DNA of 64,000 nucleotides from Paraburkholderia dinghuensis (GTDB lineage Bacteria > Pseudomonadota > Gammaproteobacteria > Burkholderiales > Burkholderiaceae): positions 310,001-374,000 of the forward strand of contig NZ_RQIS01000003.1 of the NCBI RefSeq assembly GCF_003837865.1, written 5' to 3'. The translations under genes and the position numbers were made by a program. This document shows, piece after piece, positions 26,095 to 34,169 of this stretch; position 1 is the first letter of the stretch; each line of letters starts with the position of its first letter. The notes beneath the pieces are model-generated. The model had not been told where the DNA came from. It made no database searches and saw only the letters and a list, made by a program, of their open reading frames with translations.

Positions 26095-26435
26095 GCGGAG
26101 GCTCCTTGCGGGACAACGGGTCGGCGAGAATTCATGGGGGCGTCTCCTGCCCGTCTGCTGCGGGCGATACTGCGTGGTCCAATCATCGAGGATGGGGCGC
26201 GATGCGCGTAAACCCTTTAGGTTGGAAAATATGAAATTTCATGGGTTTTATTGGATAATGAAATTAATCGACTGTCAAGGCGGCGGCGGTTCACGCGGCG
26301 CACACGATGCAAACCCTGGGAAGACACGGATGAAGGCAGACGAAATGAAGGGCGGAAACGGTGGCATTGGCCGCGCGTCCTGCTTGTGCAACCGGAAACA
26401 CACGGACCGCGCGCCACGCGGCGCAGGGAGGCGTC
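26095..26435. promoter_or_regulatory. Divergent promoter region of the oxygenase and thiolase/DUF35 operons
   Basis: This 341-bp gap separates the two operons. At 26213-26275 there is an AT-rich island unlike the surrounding DNA. It contains the perfect 12-bp palindrome ATGAAATTTCAT (26231-26242), flanked by AAACCC and GGGTTT, and a second ATGAAATT at 26258-26265. A GATAAT hexamer lies at 26254-26259. The palindrome is a good candidate operator for a regulator acting on both operons. No exact start site can be set. Confidence 0.6.
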
Positions 26436-27599
26436 ATGGCGGCTGATTTCGATGGCGCCGTGATTGCGGGCGGCGTCGAAGTGCCGTACCGCCGGCAGGC
26501 GCCCGAACACACCACGGGCGATCTGCTCGCGCAGGCGTTCGACGCAGCGCTCGCGCAAACGGGCTTTTCAGCGCGAGACGTCGACGGTTTGGGCGTGGCA
26601 TCGTTCACGCTCGCGCCCGATCACGCCATCGACATGGCGTGGCGGCTCGGCATCAGCCCGCGCTGGTGCATGGACGACTGCCACGGCGGCGCGAGCGCGA
26701 TCAACATGCTCCAGCACGCGATCCGCGCGGTGCAACACGGCGATGCTTCGGTGATCGTGCTGCTTTCCGGCGACCGCTTCGAGGCCGCCGACTTCAAGCA
26801 ACTCGTCGAGCACTACAACCTCACGACGCGCACGTATCTGCGCCCGCTGGAAAACGGCGGGCCGAACAGTTTGTTCGCCATGCTGACGAATCGGCACGCC
26901 GAGCGGCACGGGCTCGACGCGCGCGATTACGGCGCGTTGTGCGTCGCGCAGCGTGAGTGGGCGTCGCTGAATCCGGGTGCGGTGTACCGCACGCCGCTGA
27001 CCCTCGACGACTATCTCGCCGCGCCGCGCGTCGCGGACCCGCTCGGCCGTTTCGACTGCGTGCCTGTGGTGTGCGGCGCGAACGCGGTGGTCGTGGCCCG
27101 TGCGGACCGGCTCCCACGCAGCGCGCGCACGACGCCGCTACACGTGCGCGCACTGCAATGCTGCTACAACCCCGATCACCAGGCTGGCGACGGTCTGCGC
27201 ACGGGACTCGCCACGCTGGCGCCCGCGTTGTGGTCGCAGGCGCGCATGGGCGCGGCGGACATGGACGTGGTGTCGGTCTACGACGACTATCCCGTGATGA
27301 CGCTGATCCAGCTCGCCGATCTCGGCTTTGCGCCCGATGGCGACCTGCGCGCGCTGATCGGGCGCATCGCGTCGCGCGCGCTGCCGGTCAATACGTCGGG
27401 CGGACAGCTTTCGGCGGGGCAGGCGGGGGCGGCGGGCGGCATGCACGGGCTCGTCGAGGCGATCGTGCAACTGCAGGGCGACGCAGGCGCGCGCCAGGTT
27501 CGTGGCGCACGGCGCGCGCTCGTGAGCGGCTACGGCATGGTGCAGTACCGCTACGGCATGTGCGCGAATGCGGTGGTACTGGAAAGGCAATCAGCATGA
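26436..27599 (+). CDS. Thiolase-like protein (SCP-x/DitF type), partner of DUF35
   Basis: The 387-residue protein has the thiolase fold. The nucleophile region reads DCHGGASAINM near residue 87, which keeps a cysteine at the usual place. At the C-terminal catalytic site it reads SGGQLSAGQAGAAGG near 325, so the histidine of the usual GHP/GH motif is glutamine. Such thiolase-like proteins often work with a DUF35 partner, encoded here by the next gene, and in steroid degradation such a pair acts as a retro-aldolase on CoA thioesters. Ordinary thiolysis is therefore uncertain. GGGAGG precedes the ATG; the stop overlaps the next start. Confidence 0.87.
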   Translation: MAADFDGAVIAGGVEVPYRRQAPEHTTGDLLAQAFDAALAQTGFSARDVDGLGVASFTLAPDHAIDMAWRLGISPRWCMDDCHGGASAINMLQHAIRAVQHGDASVIVLLSGDRFEAADFKQLVEHYNLTTRTYLRPLENGGPNSLFAMLTNRHAERHGLDARDYGALCVAQREWASLNPGAVYRTPLTLDDYLAAPRVADPLGRFDCVPVVCGANAVVVARADRLPRSARTTPLHVRALQCCYNPDHQAGDGLRTGLATLAPALWSQARMGAADMDVVSVYDDYPVMTLIQLADLGFAPDGDLRALIGRIASRALPVNTSGGQLSAGQAGAAGGMHGLVEAIVQLQGDAGARQVRGARRALVSGYGMVQYRYGMCANAVVLERQSA

Positions 27600-27919
27600 G
27601 CGAGACGACACTGACGATCTTCCGTTGCCGCGCTTGCGGCGAAGCGCTGTTTCCGGCGCGCTACCGCTGCCCGCGCTGCGGCGCGGCCGACTGGAGGGAT
27701 GAAGACGCACCCTCGGGGGTGACCGAGGAAAGCACGGTGGTGCGTCATCGTGTGGGCGCGCTGGGGGCGGGCGATATCCACCTCGCGACCGTGCGTACCG
27801 ATGCGGGTGCGGTCGTCATCGCGCGGCTCGACGCGCCGGCGTCGGGGCCAGTTCGGGCGGGCGAGCCGGTGCTTCTGACGATCGACAACGCAAAGCGGGT
27901 GTTGGCGCGCCCGCGATGA
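27596..27919 (+). CDS. DUF35 (zinc ribbon / OB-fold) protein
   Basis: The 107-residue protein has an N-terminal rubredoxin-like zinc ribbon with two cysteine pairs (CRACG and CRYCPRCG-type: CxxC near residues 11 and 25) and a C-terminal OB-fold of the kind called ChsH2_C. DUF35 proteins bind thiolase-like subunits and acyl-CoA. The start overlaps the thiolase-like stop (ATGA), a strong sign of stoichiometric partners. It is short for the family but complete. Confidence 0.88.
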   Translation: MSETTLTIFRCRACGEALFPARYRCPRCGAADWRDEDAPSGVTEESTVVRHRVGALGAGDIHLATVRTDAGAVVIARLDAPASGPVRAGEPVLLTIDNAKRVLARPR

Positions 27920-28012
27920 GTGGCGGTGCGCCGCTATGCGAGAATTGATGTTCTGGGTCCGGCGTTGGTGCGCCGGACCTGTTCCAAACGTTTTTTCGCA
28001 TCGATTTTCCGT

Positions 28013-28423
28013 ATGACTGATCCAGCCGACGAAGCGCCGCAGCAACCCACGGCCTTTGAACTTGTCGGCGGCGAGGCGCGCGTGCGCGAACTCGTCGACC
28101 GTTTCTACGACCTGATGGACCTCGAACCCGAATTCAAGGAGCTTCGCGCGATGCATCCGACCACACTGGACGGGTCGCGCGACAAGCTCTTCTGGTTCCT
28201 CTGCGGCTGGCTTGGCGGCCCGGACCACTACGTCGAGCGCTTTGGCCACCCACGTTTGCGCGCGCGGCATATGCCGTACGCGATTGCATCACTGGACCGC
28301 GACCAGTGGGTGCGTTGCATGGCGTGGGCGATGGAAGAAGTCGGCCTGCCCGAGCCGCTGCGCGAGCGCCTCGTGCATTCGTTCTTCGATACGGCCGACT
28401 GGATGCGCAATCGTCCGGGCTGA
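28013..28423 (+). CDS. Group II truncated hemoglobin
   Basis: The 136-residue heme protein of the 2-over-2 globin fold probably handles O2, NO or redox stress. Family features are FELVGGEARVRELVDRFYDLM near the start, LFWFLCGWLGGPDHYVERFGHPRLRARHMP in mid-protein with the proximal histidine in that region, and a tryptophan at WVRCMAWAM typical of group II. I set the start at 28013 because the frame open upstream has no conserved residues. It lies 93 bp after the DUF35 gene and may be read from the same promoter, though its role is probably separate. Confidence 0.92.
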   Translation: MTDPADEAPQQPTAFELVGGEARVRELVDRFYDLMDLEPEFKELRAMHPTTLDGSRDKLFWFLCGWLGGPDHYVERFGHPRLRARHMPYAIASLDRDQWVRCMAWAMEEVGLPEPLRERLVHSFFDTADWMRNRPG

Positions 28424-28621
28424 AGCCTTGCACGGGAGGGTCCGGCTGAGCCACGCACAATCCTCGCCGGATCCTCGCTCAAACCCCGCTTGAGCTTTAC
28501 CCGACCCAACTGGCCCGGTTGGCGGCCCGGTACAGTCCGGCAGCGGGGCGTTGCGGTTGATTTTCAAGATGCGCCGTGCGACGTCCATAATGGCCGTTCG
28601 GCAGGCTGACGAGGAGATCGC

Positions 28622-29356
28622 ATGACCACCACCCGGGCGCTATTTCGCGAGGATGCCTATCTGACGCACTGCGACGCCACGATCGTCGCGGTGGGCGAGG
28701 ACGGCGTACGCCTCGACCAGACCATTTTCTATCCGCTCGGCGGCGGTCAGGCGGGCGACACCGGTGCCTTGGTGCTGGCGGACGGCACACGCATCGAGAT
28801 CGCCGACACGCGCAAGGCGAAGTTCGAAGGCGCCACACCCGACGACGCACTGCATGTACCCGCTGCGGGCCAGGAGGCGCTGATCGCGCGCTTGCGCGCG
28901 GGCGAGCCGGTGCGCGCTGAAATCGACTGGACGCGGCGTCACCGTCATATGCGGTTGCACACGGCGAGCCATCTGATGTGCGCGGTGCTCCCGTATCCCG
29001 TCGACGGCTGCAGCATCACGGCCGACTACGCACGTATCGATTTCGCGACGGTCGAGCCGATCGAGCGCGACATGGTCGAGTCGCGGCTAGCGGAACTGGT
29101 GGCAGGTGCCCATGCGGTCGAAACCGAATGGATCACCGACGAGGAAATGGCCGCGCGTCCCGAACTCGTTCGGACGATGAGCGTCAAGCCGCCGATGGGC
29201 CTCGGTCGCGTGCGGCTCCTGCGCATCGAGAATGTGGATCTGCAGCCGTGTGGCGGCACGCACGTGCGTAATACGCGGGAAATCGGTGCGTTGCGCGTTG
29301 CGAAGCTGGAGAAGAAGAGCGCGCGCACGCGCCGTCTCGTGCTGGAGCTGGCATGA
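28622..29356 (+). CDS. AlaX-type alanyl-tRNA editing protein
   Basis: This stand-alone relative of the AlaRS editing domain hydrolyses mischarged Ser-tRNA(Ala) in trans. The 244-residue protein has the zinc motifs HTASH near residue 117 and CGGTH near 215, an N-terminal barrel with FYPLGGGQAGDTG near 36, and the usual closing KLEKKSARTRRL. The ATG at 28622 follows GAGGAGATCGC. Its stop overlaps the next start. Confidence 0.93.
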   Translation: MTTTRALFREDAYLTHCDATIVAVGEDGVRLDQTIFYPLGGGQAGDTGALVLADGTRIEIADTRKAKFEGATPDDALHVPAAGQEALIARLRAGEPVRAEIDWTRRHRHMRLHTASHLMCAVLPYPVDGCSITADYARIDFATVEPIERDMVESRLAELVAGAHAVETEWITDEEMAARPELVRTMSVKPPMGLGRVRLLRIENVDLQPCGGTHVRNTREIGALRVAKLEKKSARTRRLVLELA

Positions 29357-29943
29357 CGGCCGCCGCGCATGATCCGCGCGATGTGCTGGACTTCTGGTTC
29401 GGCGAGCCGGGCTCGTCCGAATACGGCCAGGCTCGCAAGATGTGGTTTTACAAGGACGAGGCATTCGACGCGCTACTGCGCGAGCGCTTCGGCGCGCTGC
29501 TCGATTCAGCGTGCGCTGGCGAACTCGATGCCTGGGCCGGGACACCCGAAGGGGCGCTCGCACTTTTGATCGTGCTGGATCAGTTTTCGCGCAACTGCCA
29601 TCGCGGCACGCCACGCGCATTTGCCGCCGACGAACGCGCCCTCGATGTTGCGCGTCAACTCGTGGCGAGCGGCGCGGACCGCACGTTGCCGACACCCCAA
29701 CATCGTGTTTTCGCGTACATGCCGTTCGAGCATGCGGAGTCGATGGATGCGCAGCGGGAATCGTTGCGTCTTTTCGGCGAACTCGCGGCGGAGCCGGGGT
29801 GTCAGGGCTACTACGACTACGCCGTGCGGCACGCCAATGTCATCGAACGGTTCGGGCGCTTTCCGCATCGCAACGCCCAATTGGGCCGCGCATCGAGCGA
29901 CGAAGAACTCGCGTTCCTGCGCGAGCCTGGTTCGTCGTTCTAG
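29353..29943 (+). CDS. DUF924 family protein
   Basis: The 196-residue soluble protein belongs to an uncharacterised family with an all-helical, TPR-like fold. Typical segments are VLDFWFGEPGSSEYGQARKM at the N-terminus, LDQFSRNCHRGTPRAFAAD in the middle, YMPFEHAE and RFGRFPHRNAQLGR near the end. It overlaps alaX by ATGA, so the two are cotranscribed. The biochemical function is unknown. Confidence 0.92.
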   Translation: MTAAAHDPRDVLDFWFGEPGSSEYGQARKMWFYKDEAFDALLRERFGALLDSACAGELDAWAGTPEGALALLIVLDQFSRNCHRGTPRAFAADERALDVARQLVASGADRTLPTPQHRVFAYMPFEHAESMDAQRESLRLFGELAAEPGCQGYYDYAVRHANVIERFGRFPHRNAQLGRASSDEELAFLREPGSSF

Positions 29944-29962
29944 TTTCGCTCAGCGGGTTCGC

Positions 29963-30709
29963 TCAACGCCCGCCGCTCACATCGAGAATCGCGCCCGTCA
30001 CATACGACGCGGCATCGCTCAATAACCACACGATCGCTTCGGCCACTTCGTCGGCACCGCCAGGACGCCCGAGCGGTGTCTGCACGCCGAGCACAGCGGC
30101 GCGCTCAGGGCGGCCGCCGCTCGCGTGAATTTCCGTATCGATCAGGCCGGGGCGTACTGCGTTCACACGCACGCCCTGCGGGCCGAGTTCCTTTGCGAGG
30201 CCGATCGTCATCGTGTCGATGGCGCCCTTGGACGACGCGTAGTCGACATACTCGCCCGGCGACCCGAGCCGCGCCGCCGCTGACGACACATTCACGATCG
30301 CGCCGCCGTCGCCGCCACGGTCCTTCGACATGCGTCGCGCCGCTTCGCGTGCGCACAGGAACGCGCCGTAGACGTTCACGTCGAACATGTGTGCGAGGCG
30401 CTCGGCGCTCATGTCGGCGAGCGGCATGGAGGGCGCGACGATGCCAGCGTTGTTGACGAGCGCGTCGATGCGTCCGTAGGCATTTTCGAGCGCATCGAAC
30501 ATCGCGATCACATCGGCTTCGTTCGCGACGTCGCCGCGCAGCACGCGCGCGTGGCCGCCCGCGCGGCCGACCTCGGCCGCCGTTTCGTCGGCGGCGGGTT
30601 CGTTGTGCCGATAGTTGACGCCCACAGTCCAGCCGCGCGCGCCGAGAAGCCGCGCGGTTGCGCGGCCGATGCCGCGGCTCGCGCCGGTGATCAGGACAAC
30701 CTTGCTCAT
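29963..30709 (-). CDS. SDR family oxidoreductase (glucose 1-dehydrogenase-like)
   Basis: The 248-residue classical SDR has TGASRGIG near residue 7, NNAG near 87, VSSAA near 142 and the catalytic YASSK near 158, and it ends with a typical TGAILDVSGG. The substrate is unknown. It converges on the DUF924 gene with only 19 bp between stops. The start at 30709 is set by the conserved N-terminus MSKVVLITGASRG. The frame remains open upstream through a tandem repeat that is probably noncoding. Confidence 0.9.
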   Translation of the reverse strand: MSKVVLITGASRGIGRATARLLGARGWTVGVNYRHNEPAADETAAEVGRAGGHARVLRGDVANEADVIAMFDALENAYGRIDALVNNAGIVAPSMPLADMSAERLAHMFDVNVYGAFLCAREAARRMSKDRGGDGGAIVNVSSAAARLGSPGEYVDYASSKGAIDTMTIGLAKELGPQGVRVNAVRPGLIDTEIHASGGRPERAAVLGVQTPLGRPGGADEVAEAIVWLLSDAASYVTGAILDVSGGR

Positions 30710-30725
30710 CGGAGTGCCCCCGTTG

Positions 30726-30761
30726 GATGCAGGTTCTGATGCAGGTTCTGCTGCAGGTTCG
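30726..30761 (+). repeat. Three 12-bp tandem repeats
   Basis: The unit GATGCAGGTTCT occurs twice exactly and a third time as GCTGCAGGTTCG. The array fills the short gap between the SDR gene (start at 30709) and the LOG gene (stop at 30766). Slipped-strand growth is a likely origin. Confidence 0.8.
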
Positions 30762-30765
30762 AAGC

Positions 30766-31350
30766 TCAGACGCTCTCGCGCATGTCGGCCCACTTGTCCT
30801 GCGCGGGCGCGTGGTAGTGCGCGATCTTCGTAATCAGCGCCGCCGGATCATTGTCGATCTGGAGCAGGTCGAAATACTTTTGCTGCATGAAGCCCTCGCT
30901 CACCGTGTGCTTGAGCAGCGCGATGAGCGGATCGTAGAAGCCATCGATATTGAGCACGCCGATTGGCTTGTGGTGATAGCCGAGCTGCGCCCACGTGTAG
31001 ACCTCGAACAGCTCTTCAAGCGTGCCCGCGCCGCCGGGCAGCGCGACGAACGCGTCGGAGAGGTCGGCCATCATCTTCTTGCGGTGATGCATGTCGGGCA
31101 CGACGTGCAGTTCCGAGAGCCCCCCGTGTCCCACTTCCTTGTTCACGAGCAGTTCGGGAATCACGCCGATCGCGCGGCCGCCTTCGGCCATCACGGTATC
31201 GGCGATCACGCCCATCAGGCCCACCTTGCCGCCGCCATAGACGAGCCCGAGGTTAGCCGCGACGAGCGCGCGGCCGAACGCCTTCGCGGCCTCGCTGTGG
31301 GCCGGATTGACTCCGAAAGACGAGCCACAATAAACACAGACTGCTTTCAT
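30766..31350 (-). CDS. TIGR00730/LOG family protein (nucleotide 5'-monophosphate nucleosidase type)
   Basis: The 194-residue Rossmann-fold protein belongs to the LOG family, whose members cleave cytokinin riboside 5'-phosphates or purine nucleotides to the free base and ribose phosphate. Diagnostic motifs are VYGGGKVGLMG near residue 38 and the catalytic PGGAGTLEELFE near 106. The start overlaps the TetR gene stop (ATGA), so the two are translated in one operon. The physiological substrate here is not known. Confidence 0.93.
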   Translation of the reverse strand: MKAVCVYCGSSFGVNPAHSEAAKAFGRALVAANLGLVYGGGKVGLMGVIADTVMAEGGRAIGVIPELLVNKEVGHGGLSELHVVPDMHHRKKMMADLSDAFVALPGGAGTLEELFEVYTWAQLGYHHKPIGVLNIDGFYDPLIALLKHTVSEGFMQQKYFDLLQIDNDPAALITKIAHYHAPAQDKWADMRESV

Positions 31351-32087
31351 TCGGGTATGTCCTTGCTGTCTTTCGCTACGGCCGCTATTACCGTGCCGTC
31401 GCGTGGCGGCAGGTAATCGTAGAACTCGCGCTTGGGCAGCTTGCCCGACACGAGATCGTCGAAGTGCTGGCGTGCGCGTCCGCGCAGATAGGGCGCCATC
31501 AGCGAAACGATCTGCACGCTCACCTGGTGCAGGTCGTCGCGAATCGCTTCCTGCTCGTTGTATTTGCGCGGATTCATCACGAACTGGTATGAGAGCCAGT
31601 ACGTGCCGATCACCCCGATGTTGGTCGACATCACGCCGATCTCGGCGGGTGTCGCCACCATCTCGCCGTCTTCCACGAGCTGATCGCAGAACTGCTTCGC
31701 GAAGTGCACCTTGTGGCTGATGATCTGCTTGAAGTGCGTCTCCAGCGTGCGGTTGCGCGCGAGCAGGTCGTTCAGGTCGCGATAGAGGAAGCGGTAGCGC
31801 CACGTGAAATCGACCATGTACTGCAGGTAGGCCCACATTTCGTCGATGGTGGCCCGATGGTCCTCGGGGAAGCGCAGACGCCTTTCGATCTCCTGCTCGA
31901 ACTGGCTGAAGATGCTGTTGATGATGTCGTCTTTGTTGCGGAAGTGGTAGTACAGGTTGCCTGGACTGATCTCCATTTCCTCGGCGATGGTCGTCGTGGT
32001 GACGTTCGGTTCGCCGATTTCGTTGAACAGCTTCAACGACAATTCGAGAATCCGCTCGCGTGTACGGCGGGGAGGTTTGGCTTCCAT
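31347..32087 (-). CDS. TetR/AcrR family transcriptional regulator
   Basis: The 246-residue protein has a TetR DNA-binding domain (RERILELSLKLFNEIGEPNV, then TTTTIAEEMEISPGNLYYHF, residues about 8-52) and a long ligand-binding domain. The ATG at 32087 starts just before this domain. A CGGTCG-N9-CGACCG site overlaps its likely -10 element, consistent with autorepression. The LOG-family gene follows by overlap and is a probable target. Confidence 0.92.
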   Translation of the reverse strand: MEAKPPRRTRERILELSLKLFNEIGEPNVTTTTIAEEMEISPGNLYYHFRNKDDIINSIFSQFEQEIERRLRFPEDHRATIDEMWAYLQYMVDFTWRYRFLYRDLNDLLARNRTLETHFKQIISHKVHFAKQFCDQLVEDGEMVATPAEIGVMSTNIGVIGTYWLSYQFVMNPRKYNEQEAIRDDLHQVSVQIVSLMAPYLRGRARQHFDDLVSGKLPKREFYDYLPPRDGTVIAAVAKDSKDIPE

Positions 32088-32180
32088 GTCGTCCGGCCCT
32101 GTGAGCGCCGGGCTCGTGCGCTGCCGGAGGACGGCTGCTGCGTGGACTGCCCGGACGCGGTTGGTCTTTTTTAAGACTAT

Positions 32181-32201
32181 CGGTCGATTATAAACCGACC
32201 G
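32181..32201 (-). promoter_or_regulatory. Inverted repeat over the TetR gene promoter
   Basis: CGGTCG and CGACCG are separated by nine bases. On the minus strand the spacer contains TATAAT at 32188-32193, a consensus -10 element, about 100 bp before the TetR start. A repressor bound here would block RNA polymerase. Autoregulation is inferred from the layout. Confidence 0.7.
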
Positions 32202-32249
32202 CCGATCCTTACAGGTCAGGGCAACGGCGCGCATACGGGATTGCGGAGC

Positions 32250-33032
32250 TTACAGCGAGGCGAGCAAGCGCAGAAGCGGTGGCCCGAAGAGCGGCACGAG
32301 AATCAGTCCCCACGTCATGATGAGCACGACGAATGCCACGGTGACGGCCGCGCTGCCGAGATCCTTCGCGCGTCGCGAAAGCTCGTTGCGCTCGAGCCCG
32401 ATGCGGTCGATGGCGTTCTCGATGCTCGAATTAATCAGCTCGACGATCAGCACCAGCATCACCGAGCCGAGCAGCAGCACGCGCGCCACTGGCTCCACCG
32501 GCACGAAGATGCCGATCGGCACGAGGATGGCCGCAAGCGTCAACTCCTGGCGGAACGCGCTTTCTTCGCGGATCGCCACCCGGAAGCCCGCGATCGAGTT
32601 CTTGAGCGCGTGCCACGCGCGCGTGAGGCCGCGATTGCCCTTGTACGGGTTGAACGGCGGCGTGAGCGGATCGTCGGGGCTAAGCGGTTCGCGGGGCTCG
32701 TGCGGATCGACCGGCTCGGCGGCATCGTGATACGACAGGGGCGGCTGCGGCAAATCGTCCGGGGGCGCTGCTGCGGGCCTTTCCGACGCCACGGTGGTGA
32801 CCGGCTGGACGGAGCGCGATGGTGATGAGGAGCGTGCTGACATGGCGGTGCGTGCGGATGCGCCAGTATCGCACGCTGTCCTCGGCGCTGCCGCTGCGCT
32901 GCCTGCGTCCGGCAACGTACCGGGTTCCGCGGATGGCGTAGCGACGTGCGACGGCGGCGGCGCGCCGGCGGGTTGGGCCTGTTCGTTCTCGTCGGTCGGG
33001 AGGCGCACGGTCGAGGGCCGGTGCATCGTCAT
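32250..33032 (-). CDS. dgkA: Diacylglycerol kinase with proline-rich N-terminal extension
   Basis: DgkA phosphorylates diacylglycerol to phosphatidic acid in the inner membrane, recycling lipid from envelope glucan synthesis. The C-terminal 130 residues form the standard three-helix enzyme with the active-site motif VELINSSIENAIDRIG. Before it lie about 125 residues rich in proline, alanine, serine and acidic residues, with no family resemblance. The start is uncertain: the ATG at 33032 has no clear ribosome site, and an ATG at 32843 is an alternative. It lies 20 bp after the glycosyltransferase gene, which suggests one operon. Confidence 0.88.
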   Translation of the reverse strand: MTMHRPSTVRLPTDENEQAQPAGAPPPSHVATPSAEPGTLPDAGSAAAAPRTACDTGASARTAMSARSSSPSRSVQPVTTVASERPAAAPPDDLPQPPLSYHDAAEPVDPHEPREPLSPDDPLTPPFNPYKGNRGLTRAWHALKNSIAGFRVAIREESAFRQELTLAAILVPIGIFVPVEPVARVLLLGSVMLVLIVELINSSIENAIDRIGLERNELSRRAKDLGSAAVTVAFVVLIMTWGLILVPLFGPPLLRLLASL

Positions 33033-33052
33033 CGTGGAGGGGCGCGGCCGGT

Positions 33053-34084
33053 TCAGGCCGCGGCGCTCGTTTCCCGCATCTGTGCGCGCGGCCTCGGCTT
33101 CAGGTGCGTCGCGAACTGCTCGGACGCTGCACGCCACGAGAAGCGCTCGGCCCATTCGCGTGCCGTTGCGCGGTCGATCTTGAGTGCGTCGAGGCACGCT
33201 TCGCGCAGATCTTCGTTCATTGCGCCGGCATGGCCCGTGCCGAGTACGTCGATCGGGCCCGTCACCGGATAGGCCGCCACGGGCGTGCCGCACGCGAGCG
33301 CCTCCAGCAGCACGAGGCCGAAGGTGTCGGTGCGGCTCGGGAACACGAACACGTCGGCGGCGGCGTAGACCTTGGCCAGTTCGGGCTGGCTCAACACGCC
33401 GAGGTAGTTCGCGTCCGGGTAGCGCGATTTCAGTTCGGCGAGCGCGGGGCCCTCGCCGCACACCCACTTCGAGCCCGGCAGATCGAGCTTGAGGAACGCC
33501 TCGACGTTCTTTTCCACGGCGACGCGGCCCACATAGAGAAAGATCGGCCGCGCGGTATTCAGGACCTTCGATTCCATCGGCCGGAAGATGTCGAGATCCA
33601 CGCCGCGTGTCCAGAGCACGACGTTCGTGAAGCCGAATTTTTCGAGGTCCGATTTGACAACAGGCGTCGGCGCCATCACGGCAAGCGAGGGCTTGTGGAA
33701 CCAGCGCAGGAAGCGGTACGTCGCCGTTAGCGGAACGCCGAAACGCGCCTGCACGTATTCGGGAAAGCGCGTGTGATAGGCGGTCGTGAACGGCAGATTG
33801 CGCTTGATTGCATAGTTGCGCGCGACGAGGCCGAGCGGGCCTTCCGTCGCGATATGCAATGCGTCGGGACCGAACGCCTCGATGCGCTCGTGCAAGCGGC
33901 GCTTCGGGAACAGCGAGAGACGGATCTCGGGATACGTCGGGCACGGGATCGTGCGGAATTCGAGCGGCGTCAGCAGATCGACCTGATGGCCGAGCGCGGT
34001 TAGCTCGCGCGTCGTGTTCTTCAGGGTCCGTACCACGCCATTGACCTGTGGCTCCCATGCATCGGTCACGATCATCACTTTCAT
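33053..34084 (-). CDS. GT4-family glycosyltransferase
   Basis: The 343-residue retaining glycosyltransferase uses a nucleotide sugar, probably GDP-mannose or UDP-sugar. The N-terminal acceptor domain starts MKVMIVTDAWEPQVNGVVRT. The donor domain carries LYVGRVAVEKNVEAFL near residue 203 and the EX7E-type motif PSRTDTFGLVLLEALACGTP near 265. Related proteins transfer mannose to lipid acceptors. Its position between a LpxH-like phosphoesterase and DgkA supports an envelope lipid role. The substrate is not determined. Confidence 0.9.
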   Translation of the reverse strand: MKVMIVTDAWEPQVNGVVRTLKNTTRELTALGHQVDLLTPLEFRTIPCPTYPEIRLSLFPKRRLHERIEAFGPDALHIATEGPLGLVARNYAIKRNLPFTTAYHTRFPEYVQARFGVPLTATYRFLRWFHKPSLAVMAPTPVVKSDLEKFGFTNVVLWTRGVDLDIFRPMESKVLNTARPIFLYVGRVAVEKNVEAFLKLDLPGSKWVCGEGPALAELKSRYPDANYLGVLSQPELAKVYAAADVFVFPSRTDTFGLVLLEALACGTPVAAYPVTGPIDVLGTGHAGAMNEDLREACLDALKIDRATAREWAERFSWRAASEQFATHLKPRPRAQMRETSAAA

Positions 34085-34169
34085 CGGTCGTCGGCCCTCT
34101 GATATGTCGGTTGGTCTGGCCCGTCGTGGGCCGTTTCGTGAGGCGCGTGCCCCGAAGCGGCACGCTCTT

